Origin: Podospora bellae-mahoneyi
Taxonomy: Eukaryota; Ascomycota; Sordariomycetes; Sordariales; Podosporaceae
DNA: 64,000 nt
Direction: 5' to 3'
Assembly: GCF_035222275.1 (NCBI RefSeq)
Contig: NC_085886.1
Span: 2,108,001-2,172,000 of the forward strand
Shown: piece by piece, positions 43,306 to 55,800 of the stretch
How positions within the stretch are numbered: the first letter of the stretch is position 1
Layout of the letters: each line of letters begins with the position of its first letter
The notes under the pieces: model-generated
Database searches by the model: none
What the model was told of the DNA's origin: nothing
Seen by the model: the letters and a program-made list of their open reading frames with translations, nothing else
Position numbers and translations under genes: made by a program

Positions 43306-46300
43306 TCAGTGCTTGTGTTTGTGTTCCTCCTCCTCCTCGTCCGCAGGGTCCATGTTGACAGCAGGCCAGTTGGCAAAAGTAGTCTCCCCGATTGTAACCT
43401 TGCCCGTAGTGATGGGCGCCGAGCCATTCTTGTACTGCTCATACGTCTCGTATACAGACACGCTATGAACAGCACCCTTTGTGAGGGAAAGGCCTGCCGA
43501 TTCGAGGAGGACGCGGTTGGTGTCATTGTCAAGGGGCCTGTGGAGTAGTTAGACTTCTGCCAGCATTTGTTTTCCGAAAGGAGGGACCAAGGTAGACTTA
43601 CAAAGGCTGGATGCTGTTCTCAAACACATCGTCCAACACCGCAACTATCCCCTTCCTTAATTGCTCATCGCTCAGATCGGACTCCAGGTCAAGAGTCACC
43701 CGCTCGTGGCTGATCTGTGCGTTGGGAGAGGCTTTCAGCACGTGATCGAGGTGCACCTCGTTCTTGTTACCGTACAGGTAGAACGGCATCTTGTCCGGGT
43801 ATGTCGTCTCTAAGGCGGCGTAAGACATGGACTCCTTGACTATGACCCTGATGTTGCTTAGCTCGATGTTGTCCTTGAGCGGCGGTGCGCCCGGCGGGGG
43901 TATCTCCACGTCCAGGCGCCATTTGGTGCTGCTGCCTGGTTTGAGCAGGTTCTCCAGAGTCTCTTTCTCCATGTTGGCAAGTGTGTAAACCACGCCTGGG
44001 TTCTCGCTGCGCAGCTTCTTGTAGTACTCCACCACATCCGGGGGGAGATCGCCCGTGATGACCAGTTGCCAGCGGTGGTTGGCCATGTTGAACATGGGGA
44101 TGTGTGTGAGGTAGATCTCATCCACGCCTTGCATGACGAAGCCATGAACATCAGGACTGAGCTTGTTACGCTTGATGCAGCGTTTGATCCCTTCGAGCGC
44201 GACTGCCCTGAAGTCCTTGACTATAGTCTTCATAAAGTCTGGACTCGTGGGCCAGGGGCTCATTGTGACATTGACGAGGAATCGAAGGTCGCCCCGGGCC
44301 AAGTTGATACCGTCGTCGAGTCCCAGGCGGGTCTTGAAAGTACGAAGGCATCTGCCATAAGCCTCTTCACCGAATACAGATGAGGTCAGGAATAGGGGGC
44401 GCGCTGCCACAACATCCTTGTCGGACGAGACGGAAAGCTGTGAGAAGATCCACTGGTTGAGATAGTTCGCTTCTCCCTTCATATCATGAACCGTTAGTCC
44501 ACCATTCGCTGTATGTGGAGAGCGACAGTAAACTTACCACATCCTGATTGATGTCGTCCCCAATCTTGAAGTTGCACGCAAACGCATTGATCATGAGGTC
44601 GCCAGCCAGCTCACATAAAAGCTTCCATGTCTTCTTGTCCTCGAAGAGCTCTTCGTTGGTCCGGTTCAAGATCTTGTTTCTGATCAGCTCCTTCTGGGCT
44701 TCAATAGCCTCCGGTGACTCGCCTGCCTTCTCCGCCGGAAGACGAATGAGAGGAACAACGACGAGGGATTTCTTGAGTGACTCATGTTCGGGGTCAGGTT
44801 CCCCCTGTGTCTCATCTGCGCCGGATTCAGATTCTGGGGACGGAGCCATGGTGGCCCAATAACAGTACAGCTAATCCCATATCTGATTAGAGACCCCGGC
44901 GACCAGCAACTTCAAGCTGGAGGGAGTGTTCTGAACGTACCTTTGTGCAGGAGAAAACAGCCTCACCCAGCAATCTGCCATAACCATCATTGTGCAGACC
45001 TATCGTTTTGTGCGTCAACCATGCAGCAGTCGCTGCTGCACCTGGCTTGCTGCCCTCCACACCGTAAACACCCATGCTTTCCAAAGCATCACCTTGATGG
45101 AAAACAATAGGGCTGGTCCAGGTAACGAGGTATCTCATACGCTGGTCACGGTAGCAGAGCCCGCCCGCGGGATAATTGATGTAACCAGACCTTCCCATCG
45201 TGTCAGAAACTCTGAAATCGACATATGCGGGGAAACACTCACTTGTGCGGGTCGATAGTGATGCTCTCGGTGTGGCGGAGGTTCCGAAGCTGCTTCACAG
45301 TATATGGCTGCAAGGGCATAGCGGGTACATACGGAAGGAAACCGTCTTGGTCCCCCCGCTCCCTGAGCGTGGCAGCAAAATAGCCTCCCCAGGCGGCATC
45401 GCAGTGAATGGCGAAGGAGACGCCTTCGTCCCTTTCCAACTCGTCGCGAATCTTGACAATCTCAGCCACGGGGTCGCAGGCACCGTGCTCAGTAGAGCCG
45501 ATGATGGCTACCACGCCATAGATTGGGATCTTGGCGTCAACACATTCCTTCAGGCGCTTTCGAAGGTCGTTGGTGTCCATGCGAGCCTCTTCGTCTACAT
45601 CGACGTCGATAAAGTTGATCGAGCCAATACCAGAGATAGCTACATGTGCAACGGTCAGTGTTAGAAGGAAAAGAGACCAACGTCGTTCTCAAAGGGCAAG
45701 AGAAACTCACCTCCGCCCTTGGGCCAGGAATAATGCTTGGTAGCACTGATCAAGAACTTCCCAGGTTCAAACCCATACTTTTGCTCAATCACGCTCTTTC
45801 CGGTGGTCTGAATGAGGTAGGGTTTGAGAGCAGCCTGCAAGAAAGTTGAAGAGATGGAGTACTGCTCAGCCAGAGTTGACGGTATCTCAAGGATGGTGGA
45901 GGGCTTGAGATTCAGCAGCTCCCAGGTGGACAACTCTGTGAATAGCTTGGCGTCCCCTGTGCTGGTTTTAACTTCGAACGCACCAGCAAGAAAATTCAGG
46001 GATCCTTCTTCAATTGCTCGTTTGAGAGAGAAGGGATAAAACTTGAGGTTGCGGACTAGAGGAGACTGTTAGGCACCTTCCCTGTGAATTCAGGGAACAG
46101 GGACATTCATACTCGCCCAGATAGCCTCAAGGTTAGCGACGGATCCATCCTGAAGACAACAAAGCGTCAGTAATTCACGGCAATACAGTGTAGCACGGTT
46201 CTAGATATAACTCACACAAGTGATGTGGCCCCAGGAATCTGTTCCATATCCCAACATTCTTGCAAGCTCCTGTCCGACCTCTCTCTCCAGTTTGGTCGTG

Positions 46301-46742
46301 TGTGGGCTAGCCTCAGTGGCCACATTGTTGGGATTGTACATCATGGCCGTCATGTCTGTATATTATCAGTAGTCACTTCGGTCAACAGAGAGAACAACAA
46401 GTCTATCCACATACAGCCAACAATGCTGGAAAGGGCAACATCCATATTCATATGAGCATTGTATCTGGGAGACCAAAACGGCACCGACTTTGCGGCCAAC
46501 TCGAGGGAAAGTTTATCGACATCAGATGTCAAAGTCTTGATGCTGTTTTGGTAGTCTTCCAGTTCCTTCATCCCTTCGGTGATGAACTCGGGGTCTCCGG
46601 CATAGAGCGTCTTTCTGGCCTGGGCTTGATGGTTGAGGACGGTGCCAAAGAGATCGTGAAGGACCTGGAAATTCTCGGCCCTGGGGCCCAAGAACCAGGA
46701 ACTGACCAAAGCATGCTGGGTTATGTTGTCGTCGTCCGCCAT
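43306..46742 (-). CDS. Pyridoxal-phosphate-dependent group II decarboxylase, large fungal type
   Basis: Nine exons on the minus strand: 46742-46415, 46355-46216, 46149-46113, 46055-45711, 45639-45243, 45190-44941, 44870-44538, 44476-43602 and 43537-43306; product 978 residues. The N-terminal half is a fold-type I decarboxylase: FWSPRYNAHMN, MTAMMYNPNNVATEASPHTT, GHITCDGSVANLEAIWA (split over three exons), FAIHCDAAWGGYFAATLRER (Asp binding the PLP ring nitrogen) and TESITIDPHKSGYINYPAGG with the Schiff-base Lys at ~416. It resembles tyrosine/glutamate-type decarboxylases; the substrate cannot be named. After the core (FSCTKLYCYWATM), ~360 more residues include EANYLNQWIFSQLS and a C-terminal domain ending in EEEEEHKHKH. 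The exon 3/4 junction gives WAIRNLKFYPF and is the least certain. Confidence 0.87.
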
Positions 46743-47489
46743 GGTCAAGGGCTGTGTGATGATGGGATGATCAGGTAGGATGGATGCTGTGAAGTAAGGT
46801 ACAGGACAGAAAGGAATGTGTGAGATTCTGGTCTTGAGCTGGCTGGAAATGGTGCCTCTTCTTATACCAGCGTAGTTCAGCATGCTGCCACTCGGCATCT
46901 GGGCCGTTCACGTCAACCCGGCTTTTCTCATGGAAGCATACTTGCCAATCGACTGATGGATCCGCACACCCGCAGCTGTTGTATTCTCTTTCCAAGGTCT
47001 GATTTCCCATCCAGGCAAGCGCGGGGCGAGTCAAAAGGCTTCATGGGCGAGAACAACGCCAAGACGGGGTTGATCAGCCACGAACACTTTGATCTGTCAT
47101 TGCCAGTCAGGTTAGCAGAGGTAGCAATGTCATGGAGTTCCGAGTAGATACCCAGCTGAAATACAACCCACCGCTACCTAGCGGATGTGGGCTTGCATAG
47201 CTTCGAGGAGCTTGGTCTGCCATAGAGCGACTGGAAAACCTGGAAATGTACTCTGGGCTATCCCAAGTTTCCAGATAGGAAGTCACCGCTGGCACTAGTA
47301 GCCCTTCAGGCAGCTGAGTGATGCATGTTTCCATCTGGCTGCAGCCGGAGTTCTAGACCTAGGAGTGCGGAGAATAACTGGGGCAACTGACAACCTCAGC
47401 TAGCCACCTTAACCTCGTCACTTCCACAGCTAGCCATCCACACTTATCACCACCACTAAAGCCTCCATTCCCATGCAGCTGTCCTATAA
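46743..47489. promoter_or_regulatory. Upstream region of the PLP decarboxylase gene
   Basis: About 750 bases before the caspase relic. It should hold the promoter of the minus-strand decarboxylase. No repeat or gene is recognised. Confidence 0.45.
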
Positions 47490-48016
47490 GCGGACCGCAC
47501 CGCTCTGCACGTCGATCCACTGCCGTCATATATTGGAGAAGATCAAGACCGACCGACTTGTCGATTGGCGTCAACAAGTATGATACCAAAGAGATCAATG
47601 ACCTCTTCGGCTACGTCAGGGACGTCGAGATCGCATATCTTCTGAAGCAGATTGGCGACAAAGGGGCCATCGTCAATGCGGTTCTTGATTCTTGCTACTC
47701 GGGCGGACCCGTGATGGCGACGGCACTCGAGGATCCGACCACATCCTACTCAGTAGAGAGGTACATAGAGGCCGAATGTTGTAATGAAAGGGTTGGTCCT
47801 GGGCTGTGTTCTGCCAAAATAGTTTCTCAAGTTAAAAGTCGACTCCCATATGTCAAAGTAGATCCGAAACTTACTAGAATAGAACCAACCAGATCTATCA
47901 GTCTCCTCTTACAAAATGAGAAAAAAACAGCTGAAACATATCACATCACATTCAACATCATCAAGTGGAAAAGCCAAGTACTGTACATCTACCAAAAAGG
48001 CAGACTCTTCTTTTGA
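47490..48016 (+). pseudogene. Relic of a caspase-like (peptidase C14) domain gene
   Basis: The frame shows SIGVNKYDTKEINDLFGYVR, which matches the first strand and helix of fungal caspase-like p20 domains (pattern IGIDKY...DL.GCVNDV). It then reaches AIVNAVLDSCYSGG, the strand bearing the catalytic Cys. Between them only ~15 residues remain, where intact domains have ~80, so the stretch carrying the catalytic His is absent. The sequence after the Cys motif does not resemble the rest of the domain, and no good ATG precedes it. Fungal caspase-like domains are often joined to NLR-type architectures; nothing of these is seen here. I infer a decayed gene fragment. Confidence 0.55.
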
Positions 48017-48557
48017 CGACTCCATGGTATCTCGAATAAAAATTCCAGAAGAAGCTTCCTGTTACCCCTTCACACGCGCACTGCTTGGTGAAGGCAGACC
48101 GTAAAATAGGCCATGAGCAAATGAACACACACCTTGTTGAAGATGGCGATGCTCTCAGGCCCCTCTCTTCTTCTCCTCTTCTCTCATTCTTCTTTCTTTC
48201 CCGAAAGAAACAAAACCCACCCAACACCGAACCGAATGAATCTCCTCTTTTTTTCTTTCACCCATAACAAAAAAAAAAAAAAACGCCGTGTTGAGAATGG
48301 CGAAACCCGTTCCACCCCTCACCAATAATGTATGCTAATATGCTGTTGAACCAACCCATCCGGATTTTCCCCTTGCCCACAAAACGCCTTGTTGAGAATG
48401 GCGCTTTTCCATTGAGGTATCATCTAATCATCACCCAAATCTTTTTTTGAACCCGTTAGAGACCCCCAAAATGCTAATGCTGTTGAAAAAAATCCGGAAA
48501 AAAGCATATTACACCATCAAAGCGATGGCGTGTACATGAAAAATATTAGGTAGGCGT
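48017..48557. repeat. Short degenerate direct repeats beyond the methionine synthase 3' end
   Basis: ACGCCGTGTTGAGAATGGCG at 48283-48302 recurs as ACGCCTTGTTGAGAATGGCG at 48384-48403, and a weaker copy (CCTTGTTGAAGATGGCG) starts near 48132. A second element, ATGCTAATATGCTGTTGAA at 48332, recurs as ATGCTAATGCTGTTGAA at 48471; each is followed within ~12 bases by ATCCGGA. This suggests an old duplication with a ~100-140-base period. Runs of A and T are also present. No gene is seen. Confidence 0.7.
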
Positions 48558-51002
48558 TTAAGCCTTGTTGGCGTACTTCTCACGGAAGTACTTGGCAGCG
48601 TTGACCATGTGGGTGAGGGCACCCTTGACCTCGTCCCACTTGCGGGTCTTGAGACCGCAGTCGGGGTTGATCCAGAGCTGCTCGGGGCGGAGGAACTCGA
48701 GCATCTCCTCAATGCGCTGCTTGAACTCTTCCTCGGCGGGAACACGGGGGGAGTGGATGTCGTAGACACCCGGGCCGATGTGGCGGGGATAGGCCTCGTC
48801 AATGAAGACCTTGAGGAGCTTGGCATCCGACTTGGAGTTCTCAATGGAGAGGACATCGGCATCGAGGGCAGCGATGGCGTGGAAGAAGTCCTGGAACTCG
48901 GAGTAGCAGAAGTGAGAGTGGATCTGGGTAGAGTCCTCAACACCGGCGGTGGCGAGCTTGAAGCTGTTGACGGCCCACTCGAGGTAGGCGTCACGCTCAG
49001 AGCCCTTGCGGAGGGGAAGACCCTCACGGAGGGCAGGCTCATCGACCTGGATGACGTAGATGCCGTTGGCCTCGAGATCGACAACCTCGTCACGGAGGGC
49101 CAGAGCAAGTTGCTGGCACTGAACGGACTGGTGGACATCGACACGGGGGAAAGACCACCGCAAGCAGGTGACGGGGCCAGTAAGCATGCCCTTCATGGGC
49201 TTCTTGGAGATGGAGGCGGCATACTTGGACTCCTTGACGGTCATGGGAGCCGGGCGAGAGATGTCACCAACGATGATAGGGGGACGGACGCAACGAGAGC
49301 CATAAGACTGGACCCAGGCGTGGGTGGTGAAGACGTAGCCGTTGAGGCGCTCACCGAAGTACTGGACCATGTCGTTGCGCTCGGGCTCACCGTGGACATA
49401 GACATCGAGGTCAAGCTCGTCTTGGATGGAGACGGCGAGGTCAATCTCCTTCTTGATGAAGTTATCGTACTCCTCGGCGGAGATCTCACCCTTGGTGAAC
49501 TTGTTGCGCTGGACGCGAATCTCGCTGGTCTGGGGGAAGGAACCAATGGTGGTGGTGGGGAAGAGGGGAAGGCTGAGGTGCTTCTTCTGCTGAGCATAGC
49601 GGGTGTCGAAACCGGACTTGCGGTTGTGCTGCTCAGGGGTGACGGCAGCCTGGCGCTCCTTGACCTTGGGGTCGTTGGTGCGGGTGGACTCGGCACGAGC
49701 CTTGATGGCGGCGGCGTTGGCATCGAGCTCAGCGCGGACAGCCTCGGGGTTGGTGACAGCCTTGGCAAGGATGGCAACCTCCTTGACCTTCTCGGAAGCG
49801 AAAGAGAACCACTCATAGACATCAGTGGGGAGCTTCTTCTCGCTGGCGAGGGTATGGGGGGTATGGAGGAGAGAGCTGGAGGTGGCAACGATGACACGGT
49901 CCTCGCCGAGGGCCTTGATGGCGGTCTGGAGGAGGTCGAGCGACTTGGCGAAGTCGTTCTTCCAGATGTTTCTGCCGTCAACGACACCGGCAGAGAGGAT
50001 CTGAGAGGGGCCGAGCTGCTTGATCACAGGCTCGAGCTGCTCGGGGTTGCGGACAAGGTCGACGTGGATACCCTTGGCGGCAGAGAAAGCGGGGAGGACG
50101 TCAAAGTTGTGGACGATGTCACCGAAGTAGGTGGCAACGACGAGGGAGGGGATGGCATCACCAGCAGCGGCGAAAGCCTCATAGGCGGGCTTGAAAGCAG
50201 CCTTGACCTCAGGGGCAAGATCGAAGACGAGGGTGGGCTCGTCAATCTGGACGTTCTCGGCGCCGGCGGCCTTGAGGGCCTTCAGGAGCTCGACGTAGAC
50301 GGGGACGAGCTTGTCAAGGAGAGAGATGGGATTGACGGAAGAGCCACGGTCAGCCTTGCCGAGGGCAAGGAAAGAGACGGGGCCGACAAGGACGGGTCTG
50401 GTGATGATGCCAGCCTCCTTAGCCTCGAGGAACTCGCGGACGGGCTTGGGGTTCTCGGCAAGGGAGAAGGTCTGGTTGTCCTGGAGGGTAGGCTTGACGT
50501 AGTGGTAGTTGGAGTCAAACCACTTGACCATCTCGAGGGCGGGGACATCGACACCGCCCTTCTGGTGGCCACGGCCCATGGCGAAGTACTCATCGAGAGG
50601 GGAGAGCTTCTGCTTGGTGTAGCGTTCGGGAACGGCCTGTTGGGAGAGGTGGGTCAGCAAACAAGCCCGAGAGCAATTGACCGAGAGAGAAGCTTACATT
50701 GAAGAACTGGATGTGGTCAAGGACGTGATCATAGTGAGCGAAGTCGTTGGAGGGGATGATGTCGACACCGGCATCCTTCTGGATCTTCCAGTGGGCGAGA
50801 CGGAGTCTCTTGCCCTCCTCGAGGAGAGCCTCCTGGGAGATCTTGTCGGCCCAGTAAGCCTCGTTGGCCTTCTTGAGGTCACGAAGGACGCCCATACGGC
50901 TGTAGGAAAGATATCGAGTTAGCAACCTTATCAGTGCCCAAAGCCGTCAGAGGAAGGAGTAATTGAAGCTTACGGGAAACCCAGCACGGATGATTGAACC
51001 AT
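48558..51002 (-). CDS. met6: Cobalamin-independent methionine synthase
   Basis: Three exons on the minus strand, 51002-50974, 50899-50698 and 50636-48558, joined in phases 2 and 0; product 769 residues, the usual fungal length. It transfers the methyl group of 5-methyltetrahydropteroyl-polyglutamate to homocysteine in the cytosol. Start MVQSSVLGFPRMGVLRDLKK; N-terminal barrel with DIIPSNDFAHYDHVLDHIQF and PLDEYFAMGRGHQKG; C-terminal barrel from PLFPTTTIGSFPQTSEIR. Zinc ligands are visible in IHSHFCYSEF (His ~655, Cys ~657) and WINPDCGLKTR (Cys ~737), with the acidic partner in IQVDEPALREG. Extreme C-ending codon bias marks very high expression and produces a stop-free 697-codon frame on the opposite strand, which is not a gene. 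Confidence 0.98.
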
Positions 51003-52834
51003 CTTGATGGCTGTGAGGTGTATCTGGGATTTGAAGAGGGAGATGGTGTTGTTGTTGGTTCACAGTGACCTGTTCCTTGAGCCTGGCTGGAGTGACAGAC
51101 GCAAAGAGGGAGTGTGAAAAGTGGGATGAGGAGAGAAGGAGAGAAAGAAGGGTTGACTTGAGCGGGGGAAGAAAGAAATAAGTAGTGCCCAGAGGGGAAT
51201 GGAACCGAACGAGTCGACCTGCAGGAGGGGGGGCAATTTTGAGTTACTCGGGCAGGGGCCAGCCTCAGCACTGGAGTGACTGGCAGTGTCAACGGGGCCG
51301 TAATCGGTGGGGGTTCCCACCGCTTGTTCGGAGCCCGACCGCCTTTGGATGGAGGATGGATGGACTGGAGACATCAAAGTGATGAAGTCCATGTCTCAGG
51401 TTCTTCTGCCCCTCCCGTTTCTTGCAGCATTGGCATCGCAGCTCAGGGTCTAGACTAGCTATCGAGAGCTCCCATAGAGAACTTGCTTGCATGGGGATTG
51501 GGCATTGGGAGGTTCGGCACTCAGGTCTCGGGGCTCACTAATGGTGGGGCAGCAAAGACGGAGGATGGAAAGCTTCAATCAACAATTCGGGGTCTTCGGG
51601 GCTTTGCTGTTAGCTAGGTTCGGAGTAGTCGTCACCACGGGACAGACAGCTTCAGGTCACTGAGTGACGGATCGACACCACCACACGGTAAGCTGGAGCT
51701 CAGGTACACTCCGTTTCTGTGTGACCTGGAGTACCCTGCTTGGGACCCCCGTTTACAAGTGAACGCTATCGATGGTGCAAATGATGTGACCCAAGGCCCG
51801 AGTCGACCGGGTTTTTCTCGCAGCCAGTCAATCTTTGACGCTCCGCGAACCGGGCTCCAGCAGAGTGGCCATATGCAGATTAGACCGATGTATTGTCACC
51901 GACAACGCTCCGGGTCGCGGGGTGTTTTAGTGAGGGGGCAGAGAAAAAAAAAATAAGGTAGGTACGGAGTACAACCTTTGTGTTGGAGAGGTACATAACC
52001 CACCGTTCCGTCCCCTCGGACGCCCCTGCCCTGGGCTCTTCAAAGGGATGGCATTCCTCCAGTCTTTCACGTCGAGAATGACACCGGCCAACAATACTAT
52101 TCTAGACAATCGGAGGTGAGTGAATTGTTCAACAGCAAGACAAGAGTCGATCCCGGTTCAGTGACAGATGCGGGGCCGGAGTAAGCAGCTCAAAAAGCCA
52201 GGTTGACCCCCGCCCCCTCCACAATTTCGGTGCTGCAGGTGTGAGGTGAGGGGTGCCTCAGGCTGGTCAGAGCGTTGAAAAGCCAAAAATGCACCGAAAG
52301 TACGGAATGAGAAAATGTCTCCGCCGGCTTTCTTGTCGATAACAGTTTGAACTCGATATGCGCATACCGCATTGGTGGATATGCATCACCTCGGTATTAT
52401 GTATCTATCAGAGCTAATTACTTTGGTACGATGAACTCAGCCACACTCATGATGGAGCTTGGTCGTTCGAGTGACTTTCGACGCGCGTGGCTTGCACAGT
52501 GCAAGGCTTTGGCTCTTCGTCATCATCCCAACTGGAACTTGTCAAGTGCCAAACCTCCATTGGCAGCTCCGCTTGCTCATTTCACAGAGCTAATCTCATT
52601 AATTACTGCTTTTGATTGATTGATCTTTCCTTGATACATATCTGTCTCTCTCTCCCTCTTTGCAACAATCGCAGCCAACTGGCGACGGCCTGTTGTTTTG
52701 CCCTGCGATTACCGTGTTACCCCTTTTCCATCTGTCGTAATCCCGCAGTCTCATCGTCAACCTTGTCGTCGTCGTCGTCTCCGTTCCCGTAGCCGCTCCC
52801 GATCGAACCGACGCGGTCATCGCTCGACGACATC
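51003..52834. promoter_or_regulatory. 1.8-kb divergent promoter region (methionine synthase / PAN1)
   Basis: Outward-facing start codons at both ends. It holds the 11-base palindrome TCACTGAGTGA near 51657 and a CGTCGTCGTCG-type run in the PAN1 leader (~52755-52785). No gene is recognised. Confidence 0.5.
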
Positions 52835-55800
52835 ATGTACTCGAATCCCAACTCGTTCCTGGGCGGGAACAGCCAACGCCCAGGGCAACCGCAGTATGGC
52901 AATCAGTTTGGCGCAGGAGCTGGTCAACCACAACTGCAACAGCCAGGTCCATTTGCTCCTCAACCGACTGGCTTCGGTCAACAGCCGGCCCTGCAGCAAC
53001 AGTACACTGGATATCCAGGCCTGCAGGTCCCTCAACCTACTGGCCAACTTCAGCCTCAGTTTACAGGCTTTGGTCAAGTTCCCCAGCAAAATGTTGGAGC
53101 AGCGGCACCCCCTATGCCGGCTATGCCTCAGCAGTTCCAGCAACAGTTTCAACAGCAACAGCAGCAGTTCCAGCAACAACCACAACAGACATCGAGCCCC
53201 TTCGGCGCCGCCCCGAGCCAGCAGCCTCCTGCTTCGGCTTTGGCCCCCCCCGCTCCCCCCATGAAGCCCCAGCCGACCGGTTTCCACGAGATGGCTGCCT
53301 CCTTCCAGACTGCTGGAGGCTCGAAATTGACAGCCAGTGCTCCGAGAAAGACCAACAAGATTCCCAACATCCGCCTCTCATTCATCACCGCACAAGACCA
53401 AGCCAAGTTTGAGACGCTGTTCAAGTCTGCTGTGGGGGATGGACAGACCACCATGACTGGCGAGAAGGCCAGGGATCTTCTCTTGCGTTCAAGACTGGAT
53501 GGAGACTCCCTGTCTCATATTTGGTGAGTCTGGTGCTTGTTGGCGCATATACGTATCAAATCAATACTGACAGCTTGACTTAGGACGTTGGCTGATACCA
53601 CGAGATCGGGACAGTTGCATTTCCCCGAATTTGCTCTCGCCATGTATCTCTGCAATCTCAAGCTTACCGGAAAGACTCTCCCCGAACACCTTCCTGAGAA
53701 CATCAAGAACGAGGTGTCAAGTATGGTAGATATCATCAACTTCAGCGTTGCGGAGGAGGCTGCCAATGCCTCTGATTCGGGAATCAGGCAGAACACCGCC
53801 ACTCCTCCTGTTATCCAGCACCCTCAGCCGCAGCCATCGAACTCTCAACTTCTCCAGGCGCAAATGACGGGATTTCCTAGTCAACAAACCGGATTTTTGG
53901 GTGCTCAGCCAACGGGGATGCCCCAGGCGACAGGTTATACTGGTCCCCGGCCGCCCATGCCTCCAATGCCCACCGGTTTTGGTTCGTCATTGACCCCGAA
54001 CGCTGGTCCGGGCGGGATGGTTGCACCTCTGAATGCCCAGCCTACTGGTATTCCTGGCCAGTGGGGTCTTGTGAATACGCCAGCAACGGGTCTCCCTCTC
54101 ATTGACGCCCTCCAGGCTCGCATGATGCCCCAGCAAGGCCGTGAGCAGCAGACATATACCACCGCCGGTCTGCAAGGAAACGCGGTCATTCCCTGGGCTA
54201 TCACCAAAGACGAGAAGACCAGATACGATAGTCTTTTCCGTGCCTGGGACGGCCTTCACAAGGGCTATATCTCTGGTGATCAAGCGATTGAAATCTTGGG
54301 CCAGAGTGGTTTGGAGAAGCCCGATCTCGAACGTGTGTGGACATTGGCAGATAATGGAAACAAGGGCCGCCTCGATATGGATGAATTTGCTGTGGCAATG
54401 CACTTGATTTATCGCAAACTGAACGGGTATCCTGTTCCCAACCAGTTGCCTCCCGAGCTTGTTCCTCCATCAACCAGGAACTTCAACCAGTCCATTGGTA
54501 TGGTAAAGAACATGCTTCACCAGGAATCCGAGTATCGCAAAAATTCTGGCGCTGCCTTGCTGCCTCAGAAGACCGGTGTCAGTTACCTCAAAGGCCACTC
54601 CTTCAAGGGAGCCGGAGCTGGCTTTGGCAACCGCAAGGATGCCACGGTCTTCAAGAACAACGACGAAGAGGTGGGCTATCGTTCGAGCGCCCGACGTAGG
54701 GTTGGCAACAACTCGCCTCGTCCAGAGTCGCCAGCTTCCATCAACTCTAGTGAGGAGCTCAGTATTGAGCAGCTCCGCAAGAAAATCAAGGAGAAGCAAG
54801 TCTTGCTCGATGCTATGGATTTTGCTGACGAGAAGCATGCGGAGGAGGATGACATTCTTGACAGGCGTGACCGCCGCGAAGCTGACGAGCTTTACAGGCG
54901 CATCAGGAGAATTCAGGAGGATATCGATAACCACCCAGACGCTTCTCTCATCAGCGCTGACTCAGATGCTGAGAGGAGAGCATTGAAGCGCCAGCTGCAA
55001 AACCTGACTGACAAGATCCCAGATCTGGCGTCCCAGGTTAGGAAAACTGAGAAGGCGATTGCTGATGCTAGGCTGGAACTGTTCCGTCTCAGGGATGCCA
55101 AGGCTCACCCATCCAGCGCTGCGACCATCATTGGCACTGGTCCGGGCGGTACCGTCACCGAATCCGACAGGCTCAAGGCTCGGGCCAAGGCTATGATGCA
55201 GCAGCGCACTGCAGCCCTTACAGGAAAGAAGATCGAAGTCAGCAACGACGATCTGGACGCCCCCAAGCGACTCGAGGAGGAGAGCATCAAGATCCGAACC
55301 GAGAAGGAGAACAATGAGCGGATGGTCCGCGATGTGGAAGACAGTGTTCGCGAGTTTGCCAAGGGCATTGAGGACAATATGAAAGAGGGTGCTCAGGATT
55401 CTACTACCGAGCATGAGAAGCGTCGCTGGGAAGATGGTCTGGGCGTGGAGGATGAGGTCAGGGATTTCATCTACGACCTCCAGCGATCTAGCCGTGCTGC
55501 TCGCATCAGATCACAGGACCGTCAGGGCGGGCGTCAACCTACCCAGGAACCCACCAGGGCTGAGGCACCACCATCTGCTCGCTCTGTGAGCCCTGCAGTC
55601 TCTCGCACATCGACTCCAAGTGTCCCAGCTGCAGGCGGTGGCTCGTACTCTTCCTACAAGACACCGGAGGAGCGGGCCGCTTTTATCAAGCAGCAGGCCG
55701 AGCAGCGCATGGCGGAGCGTCTCGCTGCCTTGGGCATTAAGGCTCCCATCAAGCCCGGCGAGACTGCGGCCCAGCGGATGGAGCGTGAGCGGGCTGAGCG

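Noticed and set aside
48609-50702. 697-codon open frame on the + strand opposite methionine synthase
   Set aside because: It mirrors the coding sequence exactly. C-ending codons on one strand give G-starting codons on the other, which cannot be stops. The protein is a Leu/Gly/Asp/Glu-biased shadow with no family.
51657-51667. TCACTGAGTGA palindrome as a Gcn4/CPC1 site for methionine synthase
   Set aside because: The Gcn4-type core is TGACTCA (TGAGTCA on the other strand); here the order differs (TGAGTGA), so I do not claim amino-acid-starvation control.
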